From the NCBI RefSeq assembly GCF_036226505.1, contig NZ_CP108484.1, forward strand, positions 1 to 64,000: DNA of 64,000 nt, in the 5' to 3' direction. Positions 8,892 to 18,143 of this stretch are shown piece after piece (the first letter of the stretch is position 1; each line of letters starts with the position of its first letter). Position numbers and translations under genes: made by a program. Source of the DNA: Kitasatospora sp. NBC_01246 (GTDB lineage: Bacteria; Actinomycetota; Actinomycetes; Streptomycetales; Streptomycetaceae). The notes beneath the pieces are model-generated. The model was not told the origin of the DNA. It did not search any database and saw nothing but the letters and a program-made list of their open reading frames with translations.

Positions 8892-9440
8892 TCAGCCGAC
8901 CGGGTTGAGGGTCCACCGCTGGTTCGCCGAACCCCCCGAGGACCACTGGACCACCGGAGCCGTGTCGCTCGGGTCGCCGCCGGCGACATCGAGGACGAGG
9001 CCGCTGTTGAAGTTGATGACGGCCATCGTGGCGCCGTCGACGTTGACCTTCCCCCAGCGCTGGTTGGCACCGCCGTTGCAGGTCCACTGGACGACCGCGG
9101 TCCCCTGGGCGGTGCTCCAGCCCGGCACCTCCAGGCACTTGCCGCTGTACACGTTGACGACGAAGCCGTCACTGACCCGCCACTGCTGGGCGGTGTCACC
9201 GCACCAGGCCGACTGACGCACCGGCGCGCCGTCATCGGTACGGAAGTCCGCCGCCCCCAGGCACTTGCCGGTCGCCGCGTTCTGGAACGCCACGGTGGAG
9301 TCGGCCGACAGCGGGACGTAGGACATCCCCGAGGCCGAGGCCGAAGCGGGCGCGGCGGCCAGCAGCCCGGCCCCCAGCCCGAGGGCGACCGCGGCGGCGG
9401 CGGAGCCCAGGCGGCGCGTGGTGGTGAAGTGGTCGTTCAT
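8892..9440 (-). CDS. secreted ricin-B (CBM13-like) lectin
   Basis: The protein has 182 residues from ATG 9440, behind a GGGGGGAA ribosome site; the frame upstream of it is not credible. Residues 1-36 are a classical signal peptide: TTRR basic end, alanine-rich core, and an APASASA cleavage region. The rest is one beta-trefoil ricin-B domain with three QxW repeats (QQW, NQRW, NQRW) and the usual GKCLEV and GLVLDVAGG blocks. Such domains bind galactose- or xylose-type sugars outside the cell. No catalytic domain is attached, so it is a free lectin or an inhibitor-like protein. The C-terminus lacks an anchor. Nothing nearby suggests an operon. Confidence 0.9.
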   Translation of the reverse strand: MNDHFTTTRRLGSAAAAVALGLGAGLLAAAPASASASGMSYVPLSADSTVAFQNAATGKCLGAADFRTDDGAPVRQSAWCGDTAQQWRVSDGFVVNVYSGKCLEVPGWSTAQGTAVVQWTCNGGANQRWGKVNVDGATMAVINFNSGLVLDVAGGDPSDTAPVVQWSSGGSANQRWTLNPVG

Positions 9441-10010
9441 GGTTCCCCCCATGGGTCCCTGCAGATGTGGTTCGGATGAGACACCCGGACTTCCCGACCG
9501 TCTCAACCTCATAGACGTGCGGAGCCCCCGGAGGTTGCAGGTACCTCAGAACTATTTCTGAAGTCATGTCAGAACACCGGGCACGTCCCCGTGTCCGCAC
9601 CGCCCGATCGCCGCGGCGGGGCCCGCGCCCCACCCCTGTCGGCTCCGTTGAGGAAGGTGGAGAAGCCCGGCGGGCGACGGCGGGTCCGTCAGGTCGCCGG
9701 GGCGAAGGTGGGCTCGGCGTCGCCCAGTAGCACGGCGGCGGCATTGGCTCGTTCGAGCCAGGTGACCCGGAAGGCTCGTCGCGCCCGGTGCGTGATGGTC
9801 AACGAAGCGCTCGGGGCGCGCCGCCGCGGGTGACCTTGCCGCCCGGGGCGGCGGGGGCAGGCCGTCGTAACACATGATCACTTCGTCCCGGGTGGCGTCG
9901 TGCCGCCACGCTCGCCGTGGCCGTCCTGCCGGCCCGGGCGAACACCCTGGTCCCGGCGCCCGCGGGTGGGGGTGCCTCGCACCGCGAACTTCCCGAACCG
10001 CCGCCCGCCG
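9441..10010. other. intergenic region upstream of lectin
   Basis: The lectin promoter must lie here. A CAGAA/TTCTG inverted repeat at 9547-9560 is about 110 bases upstream of its start and could be an operator. Around 9700-9840, read leftward, there is a protein-like run (ITHRARRAF, then RVTWLERANAAAVLLGDAEP and TFAPAT) that looks like the C-terminal end of a lost gene. Confidence 0.45.
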
Positions 10011-10219
10011 ACCTCGTGCGCGGGAGCGCCACGCCAACGTCCGGCGCCCACACAAGGAGCCGGCGGAGACCGTGGAGGCCGGCCCCCGGCGGCGAGGAGC
10101 AGGTGATCGTGTCGCACCTCGCGCTGGGCACCTGGTTGAACACCCAGAAGAGCCGGCGGGCAAAGCTGAGCGCGGGCCGGCTCGCGCAGCTCGCCGAACA
10201 CGGGATGGAGTGGGCGTAG
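10011..10219 (+). pseudogene. second helicase-tail fragment
   Basis: About 70 codons matching the end of the fragment at 8047-8658, with one small frame change in the front part. The last 33 codons (VSHLALGTWLNTQK, then SRRAKL and LAQLAEHGMEWA) are nearly the same as in the first copy. No start or upstream domain is present. Confidence 0.7.
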
Positions 10220-10431
10220 CGGGCGGCGGTGGGATTCCCGGGACACTCACGTGATTCCCGTACACCGACGACGTCGGCAGGTCAGGGCCGGTCGGGCCTC
10301 CCGCGTAGACGAAGGCCCGACCAGGAACACCGCTCGACGCCCCACCGGACGAACCCGACGATTCCCACCGAACGCACGAGATACGCCGATCAGAAGCTGT
10401 TCAAGCCTCGGTGTAGCAGCAGGAACTCACA
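10046..10431 (+). repeat. helicase-tail/hairpin repeat, copy 2
   Basis: Full-length second copy of the repeat at 8487-8875, with many scattered substitutions. Its hairpin at 10288-10323 keeps the stem apart from a mismatch near the loop. Confidence 0.85.
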
Positions 10432-10655
10432 ACTCACCGAACACGGGATGGAGTGGGCGTAGCGGGCGGCGGTGGGATTCCCGCGACACTCCCGCGGATC
10501 CCGTACACCGACGAAGTCGGCAGGTCAGGACTGGTCGGGTCTCCATCGTGAATGGAGGCCCGACCGGGAACACCGGCTCGATGCTCCCGATGGACGAACC
10601 GGACGATTCCCACCCGACTCACGAGAAGCGCCGGTCAGAGGCCATTCAAGCCGGG
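10432..10655 (+). repeat. helicase-tail/hairpin repeat, copy 3
   Basis: Directly abuts copy 2 and begins only at the last ten codons of the helicase frame, so copies 2 and 3 form a tandem pair. Its hairpin (10533-10565) differs in sequence but pairs over 14 positions, with one G-U wobble. Confidence 0.85.
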
Positions 10656-10808
10656 ATTTGTGGGACCTGCAGAACGAGCGCAGCGGCCTGCCCGTCCAAC
10701 GGGCCGTACGGGTGGTGGAGGCCGGGGAGCCCCTGCGGTGACCGGCTTCGACGGGCCGACCGCGGGCCGGCCGTCCGTGGCGGCGCCGGGCGGGCCCTGA
10801 CGTGCGGT

Positions 10809-10850
10809 CGGCTCCCGGCTCCCAGCCGTAGGACCGGGAGCCGGGAGCCG
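10809..10850 (-). terminator. terminator of ABC transporter operon
   Basis: A perfect 15-bp stem (arms 10809-10823 and 10836-10850, twelve-base loop) lies 42 bases after the leftward stop codon of the ATPase gene. It is itself an internal duplication of GGCTCCC. Confidence 0.8.
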
Positions 10851-10891
10851 GGGGTCAAGAGCCAGCCGCTGCCGGGGGCCGGTCGGGCCGG

Positions 10892-12568
10892 TCAGACCCC
10901 GGCGGCGGCGAGGCGGGCGTGGCGCCGGGCGGTCGCCTCGACCGGGTCCAGCACCGGCACGGCGGCCAGCAGGCCCTTGGTGTAGGCGTGCTGGGGGGCG
11001 TCGTACACGGCGTCGGCGTCGCCCTGTTCCACGATCCGCCCGGCCCGCATCACCGCGACCCGGTCGCTGACCTGGCGGACCACGGCGAGGTCATGGGCGA
11101 TGAAGACCAGCGCGAGGCCGAGGTCGCGCTGCAACTCGCCCAGCAGCTCGACCACCTGGGCCTGCGTGGTGACGTCCAGCGCGGAGACCGGTTCGTCGCA
11201 GACGATCAGGCGCGGCCGGGGGGCCAGCGCCCGGGCGATGCCGACCCGCTGCCGCTGCCCGCCGGAGAACTCGTGCGGATAGCGGTGGTACCAGTCGGCG
11301 TCGAGCCCCACGCGTTCGAGGAGGTCGCCGACCCGCGCGCGGATGCGGCGCTCGTCGCTCTCGCCGGCGATCCGCAGCGGGTCGGCGACGGACTCGCCGA
11401 TTGTGCGGCGCGGGTTGAGCGAGGACACCGGGTCCTGGAAGACCATCTGCAGCTCCCGCCGGAGCGGGCGCAGGTCCTTCTCCCCGAGCGCGCCGATGTC
11501 CCGGCCGCGGTAGTGGAGCCGGCCGCCGGTCGGCTCCAGCAGCCGGACGAGCATCCGCCCGAGCGTGGTCTTCCCGGAGCCGGACTCGCCGACGATGCCC
11601 AGTGTCTCGCCGGCGCGGACGGTGAGCGAGACGCCGTCCACGGCGGCCACGGGGGCGCCGTGCCGGACGGGGCCACCGCGGGTGGCGAACTCGCGACGCA
11701 GCTCGACGGCTTCGAGCAGGACCTCGTCCCCGGCCGGCTCGGCAGGCGCGGCAGGGGCGCCCGAAGCCTCCGGGGCGTCGACCCGGGGCACCGCCGACAG
11801 CAGCGCCCGGGTGTACGGCTCGCGCGGAGCGCCCAGCACCTCGGCGACCGGGCCGTGCTCCACCGCCCGGCCGTCCTTCATCACCAGCACCCGGTCGACG
11901 CTCCCGGCGACCACGCCCAGGTCGTGGGTGACCAGGACCAGCCCGGCCCCGGTCTCGGCGCGCAGCTCGTGCAGCAGGTCGAGGATCTGGGCCTGGACGG
12001 TGACGTCCAGCGCGGTCGTCGGCTCGTCGGCGACCAGCAGCCGCGGCTCGCAGGCCAGGGCCATCGCGATCAGCACCCGCTGGCGCATGCCGCCGCTGAA
12101 CTCGTGCGGACGCGACCGTGAGCGCCGGGCGGCGTCGGCGATGCCGACGCGGTCGAGCACCTCGACGGCCCGGGCCCTGGCGTCCCGGCGGGAGATGTCC
12201 CGGTGCACCCGGACGACCTCGGCGATCTGGTCCCCCACCGCGTAGTACGGGTCGAGGGCGGAGAGCGGGTCCTGGAACACCATCGCCGCCAACCCGCCGC
12301 GCAGACGCCGGAGTTCGTCGCCCTCGGCGGTGACGGCGTCCACGCCGGCGACCCGGACCGAGCCGCCGATCCGGGCGCCGGTCCCGCGGTGCAGGCCGAG
12401 CAGTCCGTAGGCGACGGTGCTCTTGCCGGAGCCGGACTCGCCGACGATGCCGAGCGCCTGCCCAGCCTCCAGGGTGAAGCCCACGCCGTCGACGGCGCGG
12501 ACGTGGCCGGTTCCGACCGGGAAGTCGACGACCAGGTCCCGGACGTCGACCAGGGATGCGGCGCTCAC
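10892..12568 (-). CDS. oligopeptide ABC transporter, fused double ATPase
   Basis: The protein has 558 residues and starts at GTG 12568, whose GTGA overlaps the stop of the permease before it. The longer frame upstream is the shadow of that permease. It carries two complete ABC ATPase domains of the peptide/nickel type, equivalent to DppD and DppF fused in one chain. Domain 1 has Walker [10 protein letters not shown] (43-51), signature FSGGMRQR and Walker [13 protein letters not shown]. Domain 2 repeats this with [17 protein letters not shown] and [12 protein letters not shown]. Each domain ends with the oligopeptide-type C-terminal segment (DAPEAS-like linker; [16 protein letters not shown]). 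It should energise uptake of short peptides. It is the last gene of a four-gene operon and is intact. Confidence 0.93.
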   Translation of the reverse strand: MSAASLVDVRDLVVDFPVGTGHVRAVDGVGFTLEAGQALGIVGESGSGKSTVAYGLLGLHRGTGARIGGSVRVAGVDAVTAEGDELRRLRGGLAAMVFQDPLSALDPYYAVGDQIAEVVRVHRDISRRDARARAVEVLDRVGIADAARRSRSRPHEFSGGMRQRVLIAMALACEPRLLVADEPTTALDVTVQAQILDLLHELRAETGAGLVLVTHDLGVVAGSVDRVLVMKDGRAVEHGPVAEVLGAPREPYTRALLSAVPRVDAPEASGAPAAPAEPAGDEVLLEAVELRREFATRGGPVRHGAPVAAVDGVSLTVRAGETLGIVGESGSGKTTLGRMLVRLLEPTGGRLHYRGRDIGALGEKDLRPLRRELQMVFQDPVSSLNPRRTIGESVADPLRIAGESDERRIRARVGDLLERVGLDADWYHRYPHEFSGGQRQRVGIARALAPRPRLIVCDEPVSALDVTTQAQVVELLGELQRDLGLALVFIAHDLAVVRQVSDRVAVMRAGRIVEQGDADAVYDAPQHAYTKGLLAAVPVLDPVEATARRHARLAAAGV

Positions 12569-13554
12569 GTCAGGACCACCCTTCGGTCGGTCACCGCGTA
12601 GAGCACGTCCGCGATGACGTTGGCGAGGACCACGGAGAAGCCGGTGACAAGGGTGAGGCCCACGACGGTCGGCAGGTCGATCAGGCCGACCGAGGTGACC
12701 AGCAGCTTGCCCAGCCCCGGGAGGCCGAAGAGCGACTCGGTCAGCACGGCAGACCCGAACAGCGTCCCGAGGTCGATGGCGGTGAGCGCGATCACCGGGG
12801 TGAGCGCGCCGCGCAGCGCGTGCCTGGTCACCAGGCGCCGTTCGCTGACGCCGTACGCCCGGAAGGTCCGGATGTGGTCGTCGGCGAGGGTCTCCAGCAT
12901 GGAGGAGCGGGTCAGCCGCGCGTACTTGGCGGACTCGATGAGCGCGAGCGAGACCCAGGGCAGCAGCAGGCCCCAGAACCACTGCTGCGGGTCCTCGGTG
13001 AGCGGCACGTAGCTCGGGAACGGCAGCCACTGCAGTTGGGCGCACAGGACGATGAGCAGCACCAGGCCGATGACGAACACCGGCACGGAGGTGCCGGCCA
13101 GCGTCAGCCCGGTCAGCAGGCGCTCGCTGAGCCGGCCCCGGCGCAGCGCGGAGAGCAGGCCGGCGCCGACCCCGAGGACCAGCCAGAGCACCATCGCGCC
13201 GAGCGCCAGCGAGGCCGTCACCGGGAGCCGGGCGGTGATCATGTCGGTGACCTGCTCGCCGCTGCGGTAGGAGACGCCCAGGCAGGGCGCCGGGCAGTGC
13301 AGCACGCCCGTCCCGGCGCTGAAGTCGCGGCCGGCCACGACGCCCTGGAGGAAGTGGGCGTACTGCAGGTGGACGGGCGCGTCGAGGCCCAGCCGTTCGC
13401 GCACCTGGAGGACCTGGGCGGGGCTGCACTTCTCGCCGCAGGCCAGCTGGGCGGGATCGCCGGGGGCGATGTAGAACACCGCGTAGACGATCAGCGAGAG
13501 GGCGAACAGGACGCCGACCATGCCGACGGCCTTGCGGAGCAGGAAGCGGGTCAT
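12565..13554 (-). CDS. peptide ABC transporter permease (DppB-type)
   Basis: The protein has 329 residues from ATG 13554, overlapping the previous stop by ATGA. The N-terminal membrane helix (residues 8-31) ends in FYIAPGDPA, the usual start of DppB/OppB permeases. An extracytoplasmic loop contains four cysteines (around ACGEKCSP and HCPAPC) that could form disulphides. About five more helices follow. The EAA loop for ATPase contact reads DDHIRTFRAYGVSERRLVTR. It pairs with the DppC-type gene upstream to form the membrane channel. Confidence 0.92.
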   Translation of the reverse strand: MTRFLLRKAVGMVGVLFALSLIVYAVFYIAPGDPAQLACGEKCSPAQVLQVRERLGLDAPVHLQYAHFLQGVVAGRDFSAGTGVLHCPAPCLGVSYRSGEQVTDMITARLPVTASLALGAMVLWLVLGVGAGLLSALRRGRLSERLLTGLTLAGTSVPVFVIGLVLLIVLCAQLQWLPFPSYVPLTEDPQQWFWGLLLPWVSLALIESAKYARLTRSSMLETLADDHIRTFRAYGVSERRLVTRHALRGALTPVIALTAIDLGTLFGSAVLTESLFGLPGLGKLLVTSVGLIDLPTVVGLTLVTGFSVVLANVIADVLYAVTDRRVVLT

Positions 13555-14591
13555 GCGGTGGCCTCCTCTGCGACGCTCGAAGTGCCGGCGCTCGAAGCGG
13601 ACCCCTCCGCCGCCGGCCCTGCGCTGCCACGCACCGTCCCGACCCGCAGCCGGGAGGCCGCCCGGGGGTCGAGCTCGGTACGGACGGCGTCGCCGAACAC
13701 GGTGAACGCGAGCACGGTGGCGAACAGCAGCGCGGACGGGAGCAGCACGTACATCGGGTCCGCGCGGAACCAGGTGGTCGCGCCGGAGAGCATCTGGCCC
13801 CACGACGAAGTCGGCGGCTTGACTCCCACCCCGAGGAAGGACAGCCCGGCCTCGGCGATCACGTTGGACGGCAGCAGGACCGCCGCGTAGGTGATGACCG
13901 GCGCGGCCAGGGACGGCAGCAGCTCCCGGCGGGCGATCCGCCACCGGGTGGCACCGGCCAGCCGGGCCGCGGCCACGTAGTCGAGCTGCCGCAGGCTGAG
14001 CGTCTGCGCCCGGACGATCCGTGCGGTGCCGGACCAGCCCAGCAGCCCGATGACCATGGTCAGCAGGAGCGGGCGGGGGAAGGAGGAGGGCACGATCGCC
14101 ATCAGCGAGATGGCGAAGACCAGCGTGGGCAGCGCGAGCATCACCTCGGTGGTGTTGCCGATCAGCTGGTCGAGCAGCCGGCTGCCGAGGCCCGCAGCGA
14201 GCCCGAGCAGGACACCGATCGCGACCTGGACGAGGGTGGCCCCGACGGCGACGAGCAGCGAGATCCGGGCACCGTGGACCAGCCGGGCGAAGACGTCCCG
14301 CCCGGTGCCCGGTTCGACGCCGAGCCAGTGCTCGGCGCCGACGCCGCCGAAGGAGCCGGTGGGCACCCCGCCGGCCGCCGAGTCGAGCAGGTCGTTGTGG
14401 TAACTGGTGGGGTCCTGGCCCTCGATCGCGGCGAGCAGCGGTGCCGCCGCCGCGATCAGGACGAGCAGGACGATGACGAGGCCGGCCGCGAGGACGGCGC
14501 GCCGCGCGAGCAGCCGCCGCCACACCTGCCGCCCCCCGGTGGCCGGGGAGGCCGCGGGGGCCTCCCCGGCTCTGGGTTCGTGTGGTGCCAT
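13551..14591 (-). CDS. peptide ABC transporter permease (DppC-type)
   Basis: The protein has 346 residues. A cytoplasmic N-terminal tail is followed by a first helix at about 33-52 and by the GVEPGTGRDVFARLVHGARISL motif region (kept in DppC/OppC, with LGVEPGTGRDVF). The EAA loop is LDYVAAARLAGATRWRIARR. Near the end it has AEAGLSFLGVGVKPPTSSWG, a strong DppC signature. The C-terminal tail is alanine- and serine-rich. ATGA overlap with the next gene indicates translational coupling. It lies 43 bases after the binding-protein gene. Confidence 0.93.
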   Translation of the reverse strand: MAPHEPRAGEAPAASPATGGRQVWRRLLARRAVLAAGLVIVLLVLIAAAAPLLAAIEGQDPTSYHNDLLDSAAGGVPTGSFGGVGAEHWLGVEPGTGRDVFARLVHGARISLLVAVGATLVQVAIGVLLGLAAGLGSRLLDQLIGNTTEVMLALPTLVFAISLMAIVPSSFPRPLLLTMVIGLLGWSGTARIVRAQTLSLRQLDYVAAARLAGATRWRIARRELLPSLAAPVITYAAVLLPSNVIAEAGLSFLGVGVKPPTSSWGQMLSGATTWFRADPMYVLLPSALLFATVLAFTVFGDAVRTELDPRAASRLRVGTVRGSAGPAAEGSASSAGTSSVAEEATA

Positions 14592-14634
14592 GGTTGTCCG
14601 AACCGATCCGTTCGATTCCGTTCGATACCGTCCG

Positions 14635-16353
14635 CTACTTGACCGCGACCTGGGAGATGTCGAGCACGCCGGTCCAGTCGCTGATGACGATGTTGCGGAC
14701 GTCCTTGCCGGACAGCCGCTTGTAGACGGGGTGGTACAGCGGGACGGTGAGCGCCTGGTCGGCGATCCGCTTGTCCAGGGCGCCCCAGCGCTTGGCGGCC
14801 TCGGCGTGGTCGGTGATCTTGTTGATCTGGTCGATCTCGTCGTTCACTGACGGGTCGTCCAGCTGCGCCGAGTTGAAGTTGTAGCCGTCGGTGACGATCT
14901 GACGGCCGTCGAAGATCGGCGCCAGGAACGGACCGCCGGACGGCCAGTCGGCGCCCCAGCCGGAGAGGAAGAGACCGGGCTCGGTACCGACGGTGTGGAT
15001 CGTCTTGGAGTACCTGGTGGAGTCCAGGGCGTCGAGCTGGACGGTGATCCCGGCCGCCTTCAGCCCGTCCTGGACGGCGGTGGCCAGGTCCGGGCCGTCG
15101 CCCTTGCCCGTGGCGCTGGAGTGGGTGAGCGTGATGGTCAGGCCGTCCGGGTAGCCGGCCTCCTTCAGCAGTTCCTTGGCCTTCTCCGGGTTTCCGGTGA
15201 CACCGGCCGGGAACGGGTCGTACGGGGTGTACCCGAAGGTCTCCTGGTTGGGCAGGTAGGTGGTGGCGGCCTCGGCGAGCGAGGAGCCGCCGGCGGCGTT
15301 GACGACCGAGGTGCGGTTGATCGCGTAGGCGACGGCCTGCCGGACCTTCGGGTTGTCGAAGGGCTTCACCTTGGGGTTGAACGCCAGGTAGTTGACGTAG
15401 CCGAAGCGACCGGTGCCGACGCGGGCGGCGAGGGCCTTGTCGTCCTTCACCTGGGCGAGTTCGGAGGGGCCGAGGTTGGTGTCGGTGGTGACGGCGGCCG
15501 CGTCGGCGCCGGTGCCGGCGGAGAGCCGCTGGTTGATCACCGCCGGGTCGAGCCCGGACTGCACGTCGACGGTGTCCGGGTACGCCTTGCGCTGGTCGTC
15601 CGTCGCCGCGGACCAGTTGGGGTTGCGCGTGAGGACGAGGTGCGCGCCGTCGTTCTCGTTCTTGACGACCTGGTAGGGGCCGGAGGAGACCGGGTGGTCC
15701 TGGTATTTCGTCCCGGTGTCCTTGGCCTTCGGGACGGGGGCGAACTGCGTCTGGGTCGCCAGGTACGGGAAGTCGCCCTCGGGCTTGTTGAGGTGGAAGA
15801 CGATGGTCTTCTCGTCCGGCGTCTCGATGGCGTCCAGCGTGCGGCCGTCCTTGTACGGGCCCTGGTAGTCTGCGGCACCGACTAGCCAGTCCCTCAGGTA
15901 CGGTGCGCCGCCAGAGAGTTCGGGTGCGAATGACCTTTCGATGCCGTACTTGATGTCGGCGGTGGTGATCGGCGATCCGTCCTCGAACTTGAGGCCGTCC
16001 TTGAGGTGGTAAGTCCACACCGTCGCACCCTCCGACGAGGTGCCGATGTCGGTGGCGAGGTCCGGGACCACCTCGGTGCCGGCCGCGCCATCGACCCGGT
16101 TGCGGGTGGTGAGGGTGCGGAAGACCAGCGAGGGGACGTGGCCGCCGCCGGAGGTGTAGAGCCGTGCGGGGTCGAACTGGTCCTGCGGGTTCTGGTTGAG
16201 GACGGTGAGGGTGCCGCCCTGCTGCGGCGCGGCGTCCTTGCCGGCGCTACCACCGCCGTCGGCCTTCGGGCCGCACGCCGCCAGTCCGACGACCAGCGCG
16301 ACGGTGACGGTCGCCGCGGCGAGGCGGCGAGGGGTGAAGGTGGTTCGAGACAT
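14635..16353 (-). CDS. peptide-binding lipoprotein (SBP family 5)
   Basis: The protein has 572 residues. It starts with a lipoprotein signal: basic TPRR, a hydrophobic stretch and the lipobox L24-A-A-C27, followed by a GGGSAGKD linker. The body is a family-5 extracellular solute-binding protein: GGTLTVLNQNPQDQFDPARL near the start, KDGLKFEDGSPITTADIKYG, and a C-terminal WGALDKRIADQALTVPLYHP. It should be anchored outside the membrane and deliver oligopeptides to the transporter encoded downstream. The gene is first in the operon after the small leader ORF at 16500-16592. The start has only a weak purine site, consistent with regulated translation. Confidence 0.93.
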   Translation of the reverse strand: MSRTTFTPRRLAAATVTVALVVGLAACGPKADGGGSAGKDAAPQQGGTLTVLNQNPQDQFDPARLYTSGGGHVPSLVFRTLTTRNRVDGAAGTEVVPDLATDIGTSSEGATVWTYHLKDGLKFEDGSPITTADIKYGIERSFAPELSGGAPYLRDWLVGAADYQGPYKDGRTLDAIETPDEKTIVFHLNKPEGDFPYLATQTQFAPVPKAKDTGTKYQDHPVSSGPYQVVKNENDGAHLVLTRNPNWSAATDDQRKAYPDTVDVQSGLDPAVINQRLSAGTGADAAAVTTDTNLGPSELAQVKDDKALAARVGTGRFGYVNYLAFNPKVKPFDNPKVRQAVAYAINRTSVVNAAGGSSLAEAATTYLPNQETFGYTPYDPFPAGVTGNPEKAKELLKEAGYPDGLTITLTHSSATGKGDGPDLATAVQDGLKAAGITVQLDALDSTRYSKTIHTVGTEPGLFLSGWGADWPSGGPFLAPIFDGRQIVTDGYNFNSAQLDDPSVNDEIDQINKITDHAEAAKRWGALDKRIADQALTVPLYHPVYKRLSGKDVRNIVISDWTGVLDISQVAVK

Positions 16354-16499
16354 CGGAAAGGGGGGCCTTTCGCTACCGATTTGTACACGGAGGAAGGCGG
16401 GCGACAGTGAGGCTTTGGGGAAGAGTGCGCAGCACAGCGCCCGCAGGAGGGGGCGACTCCCGAGGCGGCGATCACCGCAACGCGTCGGGACAGGCGGAT

Positions 16500-16592
16500 T
16501 CAGCGACAGAAATTGTCGGAAACGCAGTGCGCGGCCACGCCGATCAGCGCCAGCTCAATGGCGGCGCAGTCGATCGGGTGGCGGTCAGTCAT
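16500..16592 (-). CDS. 30-residue leader peptide ORF
   Basis: This is a short ORF of 30 codons plus stop lying between the promoter-like site and the binding-protein gene, 146 bases before the latter. It begins MTDRHPIDCAAIEL and ends SDNFCR, with three cysteines (positions 9, 23, 29) in a peptide this small. The ATG is only 9 bases past a TACAGT box, so a leaderless mRNA is possible. The space to the next gene has several GC-rich inverted repeats. A cysteine- or translation-responsive attenuator is inference; there is no homology evidence. Confidence 0.45.
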   Translation of the reverse strand: MTDRHPIDCAAIELALIGVAAHCVSDNFCR

Positions 16593-16601
16593 GCCGAAAA
16601 G

Positions 16602-16628
16602 ACTGTATGACTTTCAGCAGGATGTCAA
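16602..16628 (-). promoter_or_regulatory. promoter for peptide transporter operon
   Basis: Read leftward, a perfect TTGACA box (16623-16628) and a TACAGT box (16602-16607) are separated by 15 bases, shorter than the ideal 17. It is the only AT-rich stretch upstream of the operon. Confidence 0.45.
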
Positions 16629-16769
16629 AATCCCCCCGTCCACCGTTCCGCATCGGCCGGCGGTGCAGTGCGGTGCGGCCGGTCGGCCGCGACCGGGCGG
16701 CTCCGGGCGGCGGATCAGTACCGGGATCAGTACCGCTGGGCTTGGACGACCCGGGAGACCAGCGCCTGC

Positions 16770-17261
16770 TTCCGGTCGGTGGAGGGCTGCGAGCAACGGC
16801 GTGGCCAGAACCGTGACCAGGGCCAGGATCCTCGCCGTCGTCCAGCGTCCGGCCAGCACCGCGATCGCCATCAGCGTCGCCGGGGCGAGGGCCATCGCCC
16901 TGACGGCGACCGCCCGGGTGCCGGACGGTCCCAACTGGTCGAAACCGTGGTCGATGGCCATCTGGAGGGTGTACCAGAGGTCCCAGGCCGCGTAGGTGCC
17001 GGCCAGGACGGCGGCGAGCGGGGCCGCGGTGGCCAGTGCCCGGCCCATCGGCCGGTGGGAGACCAGGCCGAGGCGGACCCGGGCTCCGTGTCCGGCCACG
17101 TCGGCAACCTCCCGCAGGCCGGCCAGCGGGCCTGCGGTGCGCACGTGGCGTTCGGCGTGGTCGGTGAGTTCGGCCAGCTCGTGGGCGCCGTAGGAGTCGG
17201 GGTAGAGGGCGAGGGCGCGGCGCAGCAGTCGGGCGTTCGGGGTGGTTCGGTCCGGGATCAT
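16770..17261 (-). pseudogene. truncated copy of PadR-linked membrane protein
   Basis: It has the same start codon (17261) and almost the same sequence as the 309-residue gene at 26963-27892, but the match stops at the codon for residue 164. Beyond that the frame runs into unrelated arginine- and proline-rich sequence to 16614, across the transporter promoter. The last three helices are missing, so the product would not be functional. Confidence 0.8.
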
Positions 17262-17359
17262 GCCATGCCTCCGGCGAGTCGGGTGCGGTTGGTCGCCAGA
17301 CGCCGGTCGGCTTCGCGGAGGGCGGCACGCAGCCGCTCGCTCTCGTCGGTGAGGGCCTG
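16770..17359 (-). repeat. 590-bp duplicate of PadR/membrane-gene segment
   Basis: This stretch matches 27401-27990 with a constant offset of 10631 and only a few substitutions. Both ends are sharp: left of 16770 and right of 17359 the two loci are unrelated. The copy contains the last 34 or so codons of the PadR gene and the first 164 of the membrane-protein gene. The 27-kb locus is the parent because both genes are complete there. Confidence 0.9.
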
Positions 17360-17522
17360 AGTCTGTCACCGAACACGGGCCGCCCGGCCGCAACGGCAAC
17401 AGCCCACGGTCTCCGCCGCCCTGGTCTCACCGAGCGCACCGCGCCTGCGTCCTTCCCGCTCGTTGGCGTGAATCGGCCGGTACCCGTGGCCGCGGCGCCG
17501 GCCCCTCGGATAGACCGGGGGT

Positions 17523-17990
17523 ATGACGACTGTGGACGACCAGCTGGTGGATGCGACCTGGCGGGCCGCCGATCTGACACGGGCCTACCTCATGCGGGAC
17601 CGCGCCGCGGTCGAGAACTGCCTCGCGGGCCTGGACGCCGACCGGCTGGAATGGGTACTGGCCTGGCTGGTCCTCGACCACGACGCGCTGTTCACCGAAC
17701 TCGGAGAGCCCTCGATGCGGGTCGCCAGCCTCGACGTGGTGGCGGCCCTGGCCCCGCTGGAGGTGGAGTTCGCGGTCACCACCGCCGTCCACCGCGTCGC
17801 CGCCGGCGAGAGCGGCCTGGGCACGGCCGTCGCAGGCCTCGCCCTCCCCGAGCAGATCCACGCCATCACGGTGTCCACCGCCGTCATGCTGTCAGAGGCC
17901 CTGGGCCCCGCCGGCGCACTCCACCGGATCGACCAGCAGAACCAGCAGTGCGTGAACGCCGGCCACCCCCGGCCCTACCCCACCCCCTGA
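17523..17990 (+). CDS. hypothetical protein, 155 residues
   Basis: This is an intact frame from ATG 17523, close behind a GGGGGT site. The protein is mostly helical and acidic (LTRAYLMRDRAAVENCLAGL, RLEWVLAWLVLDHDALFTEL, LPEQIHAITVSTAVML) without membrane segments or recognisable catalytic motifs. Codon use is that of a real actinomycete gene. I do not recognise the family. It lies between the duplicated segment and a decayed replication-relaxation gene. Confidence 0.65.
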   Translation: MTTVDDQLVDATWRAADLTRAYLMRDRAAVENCLAGLDADRLEWVLAWLVLDHDALFTELGEPSMRVASLDVVAALAPLEVEFAVTTAVHRVAAGESGLGTAVAGLALPEQIHAITVSTAVMLSEALGPAGALHRIDQQNQQCVNAGHPRPYPTP

Positions 17991-18143
17991 CCGACACCGA
18001 CTACCCAGCCCGGCGCGCGGCCTGCCGGCTCCGGCCAGCGGCGGGCTGGTTGGCTGGGGCGAAACCCGCCGGGCCGCTGGCCCCGCCCGGGCCGGAACTC
18101 GCTCGGGTGCGTGAGCTTGGCGGCGCTGGCGAGTTCACCCGTC

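Noticed and set aside
12569-13630. N-terminal extension of the double ATPase frame
   Set aside because: It is the antisense-phase shadow of the DppB-type permease; the GTGA overlap at 12568 marks the true start.
16614-16769. Continuation of the truncated membrane-protein frame
   Set aside because: It is open only by chance; the homology ends at 16770 and the remaining codons are Arg/Pro-rich and overlap the transporter promoter.
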